Assembly (NCBI GenBank): GCA_029248525.1
Contig: JAQWJE010000043.1
Span: 1-64,000 of the forward strand
Length of the DNA: 64,000 nucleotides
Origin: Candidatus Binatia bacterium
Lineage (GTDB): Bacteria; Desulfobacterota; Binatia; UBA12015
Direction: 5' to 3'
Position 1 is the first letter of the stretch. Every line of letters starts with the position of its first letter. Below the pieces are notes generated by a model. The model was not told the DNA's origin. It worked only from the letters and a program-made list of their open reading frames with translations, and made no database searches. Both the position numbers and the translations under genes were made by a program. Positions 44,752-53,616 of the stretch are shown one piece after another.

Positions 44752-44797
44752 TATCATCGGCATGGCCCGACCCCCCGAATCGCTGAAAAAACCGTGA
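44752..44797 (+). promoter_or_regulatory. -10-like box and 11-codon leader ORF before the ligase gene
   Basis: TATCAT (44752-44757) matches five of six -10 bases. Four bases later an ATG opens an 11-residue ORF, MARPPESLKKP, whose TGA overlaps the GTG of the next gene (GTGA, 44794-44797). Translation of the leader could couple to the ligase start. Whether it is expressed is unknown. Confidence 0.35.
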
Positions 44798-46089
44798 GCG
44801 AGCCTGGTACAGAAAGCAAGGTCTTCCGGATTCGCGGACAGGCCGTGAGTCTTTTGCTCCTCGCCGTGCCCATAGCGCTCGCTCTTTCCAATATCCTTCC
44901 GGGAGCGGCGAGCAGTGGTTGGTGGATCGCAGGAGCCCTCGGCCTTGTCGCCTGCCAAAACAAGCCACCTTCGATCGACCGATTGGAGACCGTCTGGCTC
45001 GTTTGCCTGCTCCTGATCCCGTTCGCGGCGATCATCAGCCTCACCCAAAGTGAGGACCCGCTCCTCGGAGCGAGACGCCTCGAACGTCATTTGCGGTTCG
45101 CACTCGCGGTTCCGATATACTTCGCCATCCGCCACAAATCGCCCGGGACTCAACCTCTAATCGGCGTAATCCTCAGCTTCGGAGCCATCGGATCGGGAGC
45201 TGTGGCCCTGAGCCAGGTAAGCGCCGGAGTCGACCGGGCGCATGGAGCGGTGCATCCGATTCTGTTCGGAGACACAGCCATTCTGCTTTCCTGCGTCCTC
45301 GCCGCCCTCGCTTTTGCGGCACGCGGCTGGGCCAGAATCCTGTTTTTGGTTGCGGCCCTTTGCGGCCTTTTGGCCACCAACCTCTCGCTCACGCGCAATG
45401 CTTTTTTGGTACTGCCGACCGCCGGCGTTCTCGCAGCTTTCCTCTTCCAACGGCGGGGTCAGCATCGACGGGCTTCGGGAATCATGCTGACCATGATCCT
45501 GGGCATCGGCCTCGCTTTCGTAGTCCTCCCCGACGCTGTCGGACATACACTCAGAGGTATTGAGGAAACGGCAGCGTGGTGGCAGGCGACTCCGGGCATG
45601 GCGAGCACCTCCTTGGGGGGGCGTCTGGAATTATGGGCCCTCTGTCTGGAACTTTGGCAGCAGAGCCCTGTGTTCGGCATTGGAACTGGGCACTACCTCA
45701 CGGGACTTACAGCCCTGACCGACGCGCGACAGGATCCCCTCCTCGCCGTGAACCCGAACCTCGCCGCGCACGCCCACTCGGCTTACTTGCAGAGCCTCGT
45801 AGCTCAGGGCTTGCTGGGATTCCTTCCGCTGCTGGGCGTATTGCTCCTGCCGGCTATTCGAGGGTGGCAACTGTCGATTCGCGCGAAGTCGCGGCCCGAA
45901 CTCGCATGCGGCCTCTGCTGCCTTGGCGTCGCCGGCTGCTTTCTGATCTTCGGTCTGGGCGAGGCCTGGAATGCGAAAAACTCCTTCACAAGCCTGTTCC
46001 TCCTCGCACAAACCCCATTGATGGCCTGGAGCAGCCGCACTTTGTCCGATCCGGAATTCCTCAAAGGACAAGGGACACCCGTTGCATAA
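44794..46089 (+). CDS. O-antigen ligase/polymerase (WaaL/Wzy-like) membrane protein
   Basis: 431 aa with about ten hydrophobic helices. SVSLLLLAVPIALALSN-like segments begin near residue 15. The large loop after the middle (~265-330) includes WWQATPGMASTSLGGRLELW, GTGHYLTGLTAL and NPNLAAHAHSAYLQSLVAQG (~321-340), the H-x-x-Y/L loop typical of the O-antigen ligase PF04932 domain. It would join or polymerise surface glycans on the periplasmic side. No other polysaccharide genes are nearby. The GTG start is supported only by the 4-base overlap with a short leader ORF. Confidence 0.75.
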   Translation: MSEPGTESKVFRIRGQAVSLLLLAVPIALALSNILPGAASSGWWIAGALGLVACQNKPPSIDRLETVWLVCLLLIPFAAIISLTQSEDPLLGARRLERHLRFALAVPIYFAIRHKSPGTQPLIGVILSFGAIGSGAVALSQVSAGVDRAHGAVHPILFGDTAILLSCVLAALAFAARGWARILFLVAALCGLLATNLSLTRNAFLVLPTAGVLAAFLFQRRGQHRRASGIMLTMILGIGLAFVVLPDAVGHTLRGIEETAAWWQATPGMASTSLGGRLELWALCLELWQQSPVFGIGTGHYLTGLTALTDARQDPLLAVNPNLAAHAHSAYLQSLVAQGLLGFLPLLGVLLLPAIRGWQLSIRAKSRPELACGLCCLGVAGCFLIFGLGEAWNAKNSFTSLFLLAQTPLMAWSSRTLSDPEFLKGQGTPVA

Positions 46090-46171
46090 ACCCCGTGGGT
46101 TCCGCGCGGCACCAGCATCGCCATTTACCACAGTCGCAAAAGACGCCACGACGATAACGCGGCCCTCGACT

Positions 46172-47026
46172 TCAATTCTCGTGATGGGCCAACGTCAACG
46201 CGGCAGCGGCCGCCGGAGGATGGCCTGCCGGGTCCCCCGCCTTGAAAACAGCAGCGCCCAGAACCTCCGGAGTTGATCCCCTTTGCCAGACCGACCGCCG
46301 GTACCCCTCTCCGCGAAAGCAGGGCTTGCGGAAAACAAGACAAGCACGCTCGATCCAGAGGGAATCCATCGGGGCTCCTGCGTGAAAAAGTTCGGTGAGC
46401 ACATATTCCTGCAAGACGTGAAGATAAGCCAGACTGTTCACGTGACGATTGGGATCCGTCTGCTCGTAGTGCCAGACACCACCGCTGCTTTCGGTGAAAT
46501 CCGGCAGCCGTTCTGAATCAATCAGATCTTCCGCCGCAGGGAGATCGGTCTCGCGCGTCGGTAATGGTCCGATGCCGAGCTCTGCGGGAATCTCCAGAAC
46601 CTTCCTCTTCGCCGGGTCCTTGTCGTAGCGGGTAAATACATTCACGAAGCGCACCGAGCCCAGACGCTGATCGTCCTCTCCGAACAATTCATGCAACCCA
46701 TCTCGGGTGATTTGACGGACGTTCCCGGCGCCGTCGAGAACCTTTCCGAATGCACTCGAACCGCGGGCGGTGAGGGTTTCACCCGGGCGAACTTTCGCGT
46801 CCGTGGCCTCGACCTCCAGGCAGACCAGCGGCGTAAAAATCCCGGTCAGCGAGTCGAAATCCGGCATTCGCTGTAACTGTTCCCAAGTCTGGAAATGAGA
46901 ACGAGCCACGTAGCGAGTCATCGCGCCAAGCTTGACCGATTGGCGCTCGCTAAGATCGGAAAAATCGACTCGGGCGGAAGTTTCGGCGGTAAAGAGACGA
47001 TCAGCTGGCTCAACTTGCCGAGACAT
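46172..47026 (-). CDS. hotdog-fold thioesterase-like protein
   Basis: 284 aa from ATG 47026. The C-terminal half has WHYEQTDPNRHVNSLAYLHV (~195-214), the D-x-N-x-H-V-N-x-x-x-Y pattern of 4HBT/acyl-ACP thioesterases, followed by DSLWIERACLVFRKPCFRGE. The N-terminal half (FTPLVCLEVEATDAKVRPGE) looks like a second hotdog. So it is probably a double-hotdog acyl thioesterase or a binding protein. Its 5' end overlaps the 3' end of the DUF4345 gene by 17 bases, implying co-transcription. The open frame further upstream (to 47185) is a shadow. Confidence 0.65.
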   Translation of the reverse strand: MSRQVEPADRLFTAETSARVDFSDLSERQSVKLGAMTRYVARSHFQTWEQLQRMPDFDSLTGIFTPLVCLEVEATDAKVRPGETLTARGSSAFGKVLDGAGNVRQITRDGLHELFGEDDQRLGSVRFVNVFTRYDKDPAKRKVLEIPAELGIGPLPTRETDLPAAEDLIDSERLPDFTESSGGVWHYEQTDPNRHVNSLAYLHVLQEYVLTELFHAGAPMDSLWIERACLVFRKPCFRGEGYRRSVWQRGSTPEVLGAAVFKAGDPAGHPPAAAAALTLAHHEN

Positions 47027-47405
47027 CTTCCGATCCGCGGCTCTGCAGGAAGTAGAAAGCACCGAGCGCGGTGACCCCCTCGAAGACCAGCGCTCCGATC
47101 GTATAACTTGAAAGCCCTCCATCGAGAAAAACGCCGAAGACACGGCCGAGCCACAAACCCGATGCGAGAAAGGCCAGCATGGCAAGAGCGGTCATGGCAC
47201 GATCGGGCCGCAGAGCCCCGCGCAGGCAGGAAACACCGATCGCCGCCTGCAGACCGCCATACATCGCTCGAATCTCGCTGATGCCCGTCCCATTTCCAGT
47301 CTGCAGACCGCCCTCGGTCGCGGTCACCAAAAAGGATGGATCGAAAACGAGATACAAGCCATAAGGCAGCCAGATCAGCGACTCCAGAAGCAGAAAAATT
47401 TGCAT
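47010..47405 (-). CDS. DUF4345 small membrane protein
   Basis: 131 aa with four hydrophobic helices: IFLLLESLIWLPYGLYLVFD (~3-22), a second after GISEIRAMYGGLQAAIGVSC (~41-60), MTALAMLAFLASGLWLGRVF and IGALVFEGVTALGAFYFLQS. The E-I-R-A-M-Y-G-G-L-Q segment is the mark of the DUF4345 family, whose function is unknown. It is the first gene of a two-gene minus-strand unit with the hotdog protein. It is divergent from the TauD-like gene with a 96-base gap that contains a run of eight C. Confidence 0.7.
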   Translation of the reverse strand: MQIFLLLESLIWLPYGLYLVFDPSFLVTATEGGLQTGNGTGISEIRAMYGGLQAAIGVSCLRGALRPDRAMTALAMLAFLASGLWLGRVFGVFLDGGLSSYTIGALVFEGVTALGAFYFLQSRGSEDVSAS

Positions 47406-47501
47406 AGGCGCTCAGCATCGCCCAGAACCCCCTGCACTTTCAAGCAGCGGGCCCCACCCCCCGACTGGCCCCGCCCCCCCCAACTATGGCAGGATCTGCC
47501 G

Positions 47502-48398
47502 ATGCCCAATCAAAGTTTGCAGATACGCCGCATCACCGGCAGTCTCGGTGCCGAAATCTCGGGCGTCGACTTTCTGGACCTCTCGGAAAGCGTCTTCGAG
47601 GAAATCCATCGAGCACTCCTCCAGCATGAGGTTCTTTTCTTTCCCGGTTGCGACCTCGATGACAATGCCCAGATGGCACTCGCGCACCGGTTCGGCCAAC
47701 CCAGTATCTTTCCGGTCTTGCAACTCCTCGGTTCCACCGAGCCGAGTTTTCAAGTCATCGAGGATGGCCCTGAGAGCCCGAATGAGGCCGACTACTGGCA
47801 TACCGATGTTACCTGGACAGCTGAACCTCCGAAAATTGCGCTCTTGCGGGCCGGAATCATGCCAACCTCCGGTGGCGATACGGCATGGGCCTCCATGAGC
47901 GCCGCTTACGATGCCCTATCCCCTGCCATGCAGGAGATCGTATGTCGGCTGGAGGTCATTCACGACAACCAGGCCTTTATCCAGGCCGTCCAGCGAAAAA
48001 TGAATTTCACTGCCGAATCCGAAAATCTGGCGACGGGACTGCGAGAAACTTTCCCACCCGTGACCCACCCTCTGGTGCGCACCCACCCCGAAACCGGGCG
48101 GCGCGCTCTTCTTTGGGGCGGGCGCTTCATGAAAAATATCGTCGGAATGCATCCCGACGAGAGCGCCGCGCTTCTCGGATTCCTCGAGCAGCATATTGGT
48201 CAGGTGCGGTTCCAGTGTCGGTGGAAGTGGACTACCGGCGATCTCGCCATCTGGGACGAACGATCAACCGTTCATCAGGCCGTGAATGATCATTTCCCCG
48301 CGAGGAGAAGCGTTCATCGCTGCGTGGTCGACGGTGACCGTCCCTATTTCGATCCGCAGCGCACCCCCGCCGACCCCGATTATGCGGCTACGACGTAG
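47502..48398 (+). CDS. TauD/TfdA-family Fe(II)/2-oxoglutarate dioxygenase
   Basis: 298 aa, ATG 47502 (CAGGAT ahead). ITGSLGAEISGVDFLDLSES (~10-29) is the family start, EADYWHTDVTWTAEPPKIAL (~97-116) the H-x-D iron site, GDTAWASMSAAYDAL the next strand, and WDERSTVHQAVNDHFPARRS (~252-271) the distal His and the 2-oxoglutarate Arg. All catalytic residues are present. Substrates of this family include taurine, alkylsulfates and phenoxyacids; none is favoured here by context. Twelve bases downstream begins a phospholipase D-like gene. Confidence 0.88.
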   Translation: MPNQSLQIRRITGSLGAEISGVDFLDLSESVFEEIHRALLQHEVLFFPGCDLDDNAQMALAHRFGQPSIFPVLQLLGSTEPSFQVIEDGPESPNEADYWHTDVTWTAEPPKIALLRAGIMPTSGGDTAWASMSAAYDALSPAMQEIVCRLEVIHDNQAFIQAVQRKMNFTAESENLATGLRETFPPVTHPLVRTHPETGRRALLWGGRFMKNIVGMHPDESAALLGFLEQHIGQVRFQCRWKWTTGDLAIWDERSTVHQAVNDHFPARRSVHRCVVDGDRPYFDPQRTPADPDYAATT

Positions 48399-48410
48399 AA
48401 AGGGCCACTC

Positions 48411-49817
48411 ATGCACTCGACCATCGCTCCGGCCGCTGGCGGCGCCTATCCGTGCCGAAGCGGCAATCAAGTCCGTCCACTGATTGATGGCCCTGAATCT
48501 TTCGGCCGTATCGCTGAGGTTGTCGAGGCAGCCCAACACTCCGTCTGGCTGACACTCGCCTTTCACGAGGCCGAGTTCCGTTTCCCGGGGGGGCGCGGCT
48601 CGCTATTCGACCTGCTGGGTGCTGCGGCGGAACGGGGCGTGGACGTTCGAGGGCTTTTCTGGCGCGAGCCTGACCTTGAATCTCTGGTATCGGACTCGCA
48701 AATCTTCGCAGGCACGGAAACCGAGCAGAAGATGCTGCGAGATCGTGGTTGGGGAGGGAAAATTCGTTGGGACGTCCTACCCGGATTCTGTCACCACCAG
48801 AAAAGTTGGCTGATCGACGCCGGCCAGCCGGAGGAAAGAGCGTTTGTGGGCGGCATCAATCTCGATCGCGGCTCGCTCTCTCCGAGGGGGCATGCTCTTC
48901 GGGGTACTCCCGAAAGCGGAGTAGCGGACCTCTATGCGGAAATTCATGACTTGTACCTCGAACTCCGCGGCCCCTCGACAACTGACGTCTTCCATAACTT
49001 CGTCCAACGGTGGAATCAGGCGAGCGAGAAAGAGGTTCCCGGGGGATGTTTTCCCGATCCTGCTACCGCAGACGACCTGTCATTTCCGTCCCGACTCGCT
49101 GAGGTCCAAGGCGACGTGGCCGTGCAAATTACTCGGACCGTGAAGTCCGGCGTCTATACGGGGAGCGAGAGCGCACCCGACGCCGCAGCCTTCGATATCG
49201 CGGCCGGAGAGGCCAGCGTGCGCGAGCAGATCTTGTCCGCCGTCGCCGGCGCACGTCGAACGATCTATATCGAGAATCAAATCTTCCTTTCGAGGACGCT
49301 CCTGTCGGCCCTTCACGACGCGCTCCAACGCGACGTGCAGGTGATTGCCGTCGTACCGCGAATCCCGATGAAAGAGCTCATCGAATACCGGCGACGAGCA
49401 CCGGAGGTGGCAGCGCCGATCTTCGAGTGGCTCGACCGCTGCGGTTCTCACCCCGGATTCACGCTTGTCGGACTTGCGCGCGAGGATGTTACCGGCAGAC
49501 AAGTGGACATCTATGTCCACGCGAAAATGATGCTGGTGGATGATTCCTGGGCCACGATCGGATCGACCAACTTCATGGGGCGATCCTTTTTTCAGGAAAC
49601 CGAAATGAATGCTTCGTTCTGGTGCCCCGACGCCGTAAAGCAACTGCGCACAGAACTCTTCGAAGAGCATTTGGAGGAGGATATGGGCGAATTGAACGAA
49701 CGCCGGGCCTTCGCACGTTTTGCTGAACACGCGCGGCTAAACGCGGTCCGGTTTGCTGCGCGCGAACCTCTGCAGGGTCTCGCCCACGCGCTGGAGACCG
49801 AAACCTACTGCACCTGA
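48411..49817 (+). CDS. phospholipase D/cardiolipin synthase-like protein
   Basis: 468 aa with two HKD motifs. First, CHHQKSWLIDAG then AFVGGINLDRGS (~126-155: H-x-K-x4-D and G-G-x-N). Second, VHAKMMLVDDSWATIGSTNF (~367-386). Both are complete, so the enzyme should form a phosphohistidine intermediate and cleave or transfer phosphatidyl groups. There is no signal peptide or transmembrane helix, unlike standard cardiolipin synthases. The layout is closer to eukaryote-like or ClsC-type PLD enzymes. Likely co-transcribed with the TauD-like gene. Confidence 0.85.
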   Translation: MHSTIAPAAGGAYPCRSGNQVRPLIDGPESFGRIAEVVEAAQHSVWLTLAFHEAEFRFPGGRGSLFDLLGAAAERGVDVRGLFWREPDLESLVSDSQIFAGTETEQKMLRDRGWGGKIRWDVLPGFCHHQKSWLIDAGQPEERAFVGGINLDRGSLSPRGHALRGTPESGVADLYAEIHDLYLELRGPSTTDVFHNFVQRWNQASEKEVPGGCFPDPATADDLSFPSRLAEVQGDVAVQITRTVKSGVYTGSESAPDAAAFDIAAGEASVREQILSAVAGARRTIYIENQIFLSRTLLSALHDALQRDVQVIAVVPRIPMKELIEYRRRAPEVAAPIFEWLDRCGSHPGFTLVGLAREDVTGRQVDIYVHAKMMLVDDSWATIGSTNFMGRSFFQETEMNASFWCPDAVKQLRTELFEEHLEEDMGELNERRAFARFAEHARLNAVRFAAREPLQGLAHALETETYCT

Positions 49818-49894
49818 ATCGATATCCCGACGAAAAAGCACGCTTTCGGCAACGAATTCGCGCCAAAAACGCCCAGAATTGAAGAAATATCGCC

Positions 49895-49923
49895 TTCATA
49901 ACCCATGGGCCGCGTGCTATTAA
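49895..49923 (+). promoter_or_regulatory. putative promoter giving a leaderless radical-SAM mRNA
   Basis: TTCATA (49895-49900), 17-base spacer, TGC-TATTAA (extended -10, 49915-49923), then six bases to ATG 49930. No ribosome-binding sequence is present. Confidence 0.45.
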
Positions 49924-49929
49924 TTTCCA

Positions 49930-51474
49930 ATGAAGGTCTGCTTCATTCGGCCACCCTTTGTGGAACTGCGTTACCAAATGGTGTCCTTGCCTGTGCCTCC
50001 GATCGGCTTTGCCTATATTGTGGCGGCGGCCCGCGAAGCAGGACATGACTGCGCCGTGCTCGATGCCATCGGCGAAGCACCGGAGCAGGTCACACCGCTC
50101 GAGGGCGATCGCTTCTCCTGCCGCGGGATGACCGTCGAGGAAATCCTGGAGCAAGTACCCACCGATGCCGAGGCCTATGCGGTCTCCGTGATGTTCTCGC
50201 AGGATTGGGCCTACGTGCGAAAACTCACCCTGGCCCTCAAATCACGTTTTCCTCAAGCCCATATCCTGGCCGGGGGCGAGGCGATCACGGCCCTCCCCGA
50301 GTACTCGATGGACAGTGGAGGCCTCGACCATATCGTCTTTGGTGAGGGGGAAGAGTGCATCGTTGAACTTCTCGACGCCCTCGAGAACCATAAACCTTTG
50401 ATCGAGGTGCCCGGGATCGGCACTCGGATCGACGGCAATTTTGTCAAGACATCGGCACGCCCGCGGATCAAACAAATCGATGATGTGGTCATCCCCGCGT
50501 GGGATCTCTTCCCGATCGAAAATTACCTGACAAAGGGCTTGAGCTTTGGCGTCGACCGCGGTCGCACGATGCCCATTCTCGCAACTCGAGGCTGCCCCTA
50601 CCAATGCACGTTTTGCTCCAGCCCCAGCATGTGGACCACCCGGTGGGTGGCGCGTGATCCCGGTAAGGTTCTCGACGAGATTGAGTTTTACCAAAAGACC
50701 TACGACGTCCACAGCTTCGACTTCTACGATCTGACGGCCATCATCAAGCGAGATTGGATTCTAGAATTCTGCAATCTGGTGCAGGAGAGAGAGCTTGACT
50801 TCGTTTGGCAATTGCCGACCGGCACACGATCCGAGGCAATCGACGCCGATGTCGCCGAAGCACTCTTCGCGACAGGTTGCCGTAACATCACCTACGCTCC
50901 CGAGAGCGGCTCTCCCGATGAGCTTCGCCGAATCAAGAAAAAGGTGAAGCTCCCGGTCATGCTGGACTCAATGCGATCCTGCACCCGCCACGGGCTCAAG
51001 GTGAAGGTCAATATCGTCCTGGGTTTCCCCGACGAAACTTTCCGCGACCTGATGCATACCTTCTGGTTTCTGATCCAGATGGCTGTGATTGGCGTTTCCG
51101 ATGCGCTGGTCTTTCTCTTCGAGCCTTATCCCGGTTCCGTTCTCTACGATCAATTGCTGGAAAAGAAAAAATTGCCGCCTCCGAGCGATGAGTACTTCCT
51201 CGCCTTGATGTGCGGCGGCGACCTGACTCGATCGGTTTCCTTCACGGACCATCTCAGCGCTCGGCAGCTGGGGATCGCCCGAGTACTTGCGATGGTGGTC
51301 TTTTACGCCGTGAGCTACACCGTGCGCCCCTGGCGCGCTTTCCAGAACATTTTCCGTATTTTGACCGGCCGGCACGAAACCCTTCTGGAGCGAGGGCTTT
51401 CCAATCTCATCGGTCGCCGGCGGGCTCGAGAAGATGCCCATCCGGCACCGCGCCCGGCCCTCAAGTCCTCCTGA
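49930..51474 (+). CDS. B12-binding-domain radical SAM protein
   Basis: 514 aa. The N-terminal cobalamin-binding-type Rossmann domain spans ~1-150 (VCFIRPPFVELRYQMVSLPV, ILAGGEAITALPEYSMDSGG). The radical SAM domain follows, with TRGCPYQCTFCSSPSMW (~218-234) providing C-x3-C-x2-C for the [4Fe-4S] cluster and NITYAPESGSPDELRRIKKK later. The C-terminal ~90 residues contain a hydrophobic helix (ARVLAMVVFYAVSYTV), so it is probably membrane-associated. Class B enzymes methylate unactivated carbons or cyclise lipids and natural products (for example HpnP). The local cob operon fits a B12 need. Product unknown. Confidence 0.88.
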   Translation: MKVCFIRPPFVELRYQMVSLPVPPIGFAYIVAAAREAGHDCAVLDAIGEAPEQVTPLEGDRFSCRGMTVEEILEQVPTDAEAYAVSVMFSQDWAYVRKLTLALKSRFPQAHILAGGEAITALPEYSMDSGGLDHIVFGEGEECIVELLDALENHKPLIEVPGIGTRIDGNFVKTSARPRIKQIDDVVIPAWDLFPIENYLTKGLSFGVDRGRTMPILATRGCPYQCTFCSSPSMWTTRWVARDPGKVLDEIEFYQKTYDVHSFDFYDLTAIIKRDWILEFCNLVQERELDFVWQLPTGTRSEAIDADVAEALFATGCRNITYAPESGSPDELRRIKKKVKLPVMLDSMRSCTRHGLKVKVNIVLGFPDETFRDLMHTFWFLIQMAVIGVSDALVFLFEPYPGSVLYDQLLEKKKLPPPSDEYFLALMCGGDLTRSVSFTDHLSARQLGIARVLAMVVFYAVSYTVRPWRAFQNIFRILTGRHETLLERGLSNLIGRRRAREDAHPAPRPALKSS

Positions 51475-51479
51475 AAAGA

Positions 51480-53603
51480 TCACTCAACATAGCCGAGCAT
51501 TTTCAGACGGGATTCTATCGACGGATCCGCCCTTACTTTCCGGGTGATCGGAGCCAGGAAATCTCGCCTTCGCAGCTCCTGCTCGGCCCACCCTGCAAAT
51601 GCGGCATGCTCGCCGATCACGTCCTTGCTCTCTGCCGGGTTTTCTCCCAAATCATAGACAGCTAACCGCGAGCCCGAGCCGCGCCCCTGCGACCGGACTA
51701 CCTTGAGGTCGTCGAGAATCAATCCGCTCGTGCCGGGGCGGTGCAAACGGGTCTCGGTAAAGGCCTCTCTCGGGGAGGCCTGCATCAGGGAGACGCCTTC
51801 GATCCCGGCAGACGCCGAGACGCCGAGCAGATCCAGAATGGTCGGCAATACATCGATTTGTCGCGCCAGGCCTGCCGCTCTTTGGGCCTCGTGCTCCTCG
51901 CCCCCCCATCCGAAGATCAGGGGCACCTGGACCTCTTCCGAAAATACTGAATACCCATGCCCCGCAAACCCATGCTCCCCGAAGGCCTCACCATGGTCCG
52001 AGGTAAGAACGACCAGCGTTGTCTCCCAAAGCCCGCGGGCTTCGAGATCTTTCCTCAATTGCCCCAGCATGGCATCCACCGTGGCGACCTCGGCATCGTA
52101 AAGAGAGCTTACCCAAGCCAAATCTTCGACGCGCGACGCACCCATGGAAGTTCCCGTCAGATTTGACAAATGGTCCAGTGGATCGGCGGCCGCAGCGGTC
52201 GCAGCCGAGGGCGTCCCCTGAGCGAACCGGGCTCTGGCCTCAGCCGCCGGCGCATAGGGCGCATGCGGCTCACTCAGATGGAGGTAGAGGAAGAAGGGCT
52301 GACCCGGATCCCGATCCAACCACGCCGACGCTTCGGCCTGCACCTCCTCGGCCTGCGCGTAAAAGCCCTTTCGGGCATCCGACTCGGGCAAATAGCGATA
52401 GCTCGCAAAACCTCGATCAAAACCAAGCTCCGGGCGCACATTGATATTCGTGGTGATCGCCGCCGTCGAAAAGCCTGCGCCCGCCAGAATCTTCGCCAGG
52501 CTGGGAACCGAAGGCGCGATCGTATCGCCCAATCGTCGTATGCCATGAGTCGTCGGGTTCGTTCCCGTCAAAATGGACGCCGTCGCCGGACTCGTCCAGG
52601 CAGATTGCGCCACGACGTTCTCGAAGAGAAGGCCCTGTGCTGCCAAAGCGTCGATCGACGGCGTCAGACCACGACTGTCGCCGTAGACCCCGAGGCGGTC
52701 CGCACGCAACGTATCCACGACAATCAGCAGAAGATTTCGAGGCCGTCTTTCGGGCCCTCGCAGACGTGTTGCTCTCGACGTGCCCGGGGTATCGTCAGCC
52801 ATCAACTGCAGACGGCAAATTCGCGCGCCTCGGGAACCGGCCACCAGTTCCAATCGTGCGAAACCGGATCGGTTTCCCGGCACGGCGATCTCCCGGAGCG
52901 GACCGGTTTCCAGGTCCTGCACGAATACGTCGTGCTGAGAATGCTCGGCGACCAACTTCAACGATCCGCGGCAAAGCTCCAGAGAAAATCGAGCCCCTGC
53001 CGGATGCCGCAAAAAGACCTCGAAGGTCTGCCCAGGTTCGATAACCAGAGCGCCACCATCGCTCGGCAAAGGATCCCAGCTCAGAGCGGGTCTGGGTGCT
53101 GCCCCGAGTCGCCCAATGCCGAAGAAGCTGCAGACCAGAGCGTTGGTGCCCGTAGCGGGGTCTCCCGCCGGCTTCTTGATTTCGATACGGTTCACTCCGG
53201 GACGAACGCGGCGCGCGTTCAGAGGAAACCGAGCGACCTCCATTTCCCGCGAAAATCGAACGATCCCGAGGCGGCGCCCATTGAGCAGAACCGACACACG
53301 CACCCCGCCAGTGCCCGCGTCGGGCACACCACATAGGAGCGTCAACTCCTCGGCCTCGCTCGAACGATAGCGGACGTCGATTGTGCTGCGCCGCGCGAAA
53401 GAACGTGCCTGCCGGCCGTCGGGCAGAGGCTCCCATTCCCTGCCGCGGCTGGATTGCCCCAAAAAAGACCCGAGTTCCCCCCCGCCGAGCAAAGCGCTGG
53501 TCGTAAAGGGTGCCTGCGCGAGCAAGTCGAGATTCAGCGACTGCCCGAGCACAGGGGATGCCGAGGCCAAACCCCATACGACCAGAAAAACAAGTCTTCG
53601 CAT
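51480..53603 (-). CDS. exported sulfatase-superfamily protein with Thr at the nucleophile position and a beta-rich N-domain
   Basis: 707 aa; ATG 53603, signal peptide ~1-20. Residues 20-270 are a beta-rich domain (jelly-roll-like by pattern) not found in simple sulfatases. The catalytic domain begins NLLLIVVDTLRADRLGVYGD (~290-309). Where C/S-x-P-S-R is expected it reads T337-S-P-A-T followed by ASILTG, so no formylglycine can form. LTSDHGEAFGEHGFAGHGYS (Asp-His metal site) is intact. It ends LKMLGYVE, the same tail as the homologue at 16517. It starts 13 bases after the CrtC/AttH-like gene, so the two are co-transcribed. Confidence 0.82.
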   Translation of the reverse strand: MRRLVFLVVWGLASASPVLGQSLNLDLLAQAPFTTSALLGGGELGSFLGQSSRGREWEPLPDGRQARSFARRSTIDVRYRSSEAEELTLLCGVPDAGTGGVRVSVLLNGRRLGIVRFSREMEVARFPLNARRVRPGVNRIEIKKPAGDPATGTNALVCSFFGIGRLGAAPRPALSWDPLPSDGGALVIEPGQTFEVFLRHPAGARFSLELCRGSLKLVAEHSQHDVFVQDLETGPLREIAVPGNRSGFARLELVAGSRGARICRLQLMADDTPGTSRATRLRGPERRPRNLLLIVVDTLRADRLGVYGDSRGLTPSIDALAAQGLLFENVVAQSAWTSPATASILTGTNPTTHGIRRLGDTIAPSVPSLAKILAGAGFSTAAITTNINVRPELGFDRGFASYRYLPESDARKGFYAQAEEVQAEASAWLDRDPGQPFFLYLHLSEPHAPYAPAAEARARFAQGTPSAATAAAADPLDHLSNLTGTSMGASRVEDLAWVSSLYDAEVATVDAMLGQLRKDLEARGLWETTLVVLTSDHGEAFGEHGFAGHGYSVFSEEVQVPLIFGWGGEEHEAQRAAGLARQIDVLPTILDLLGVSASAGIEGVSLMQASPREAFTETRLHRPGTSGLILDDLKVVRSQGRGSGSRLAVYDLGENPAESKDVIGEHAAFAGWAEQELRRRDFLAPITRKVRADPSIESRLKMLGYVE

Positions 53604-53616
53604 CGTAGCGAAGGTA

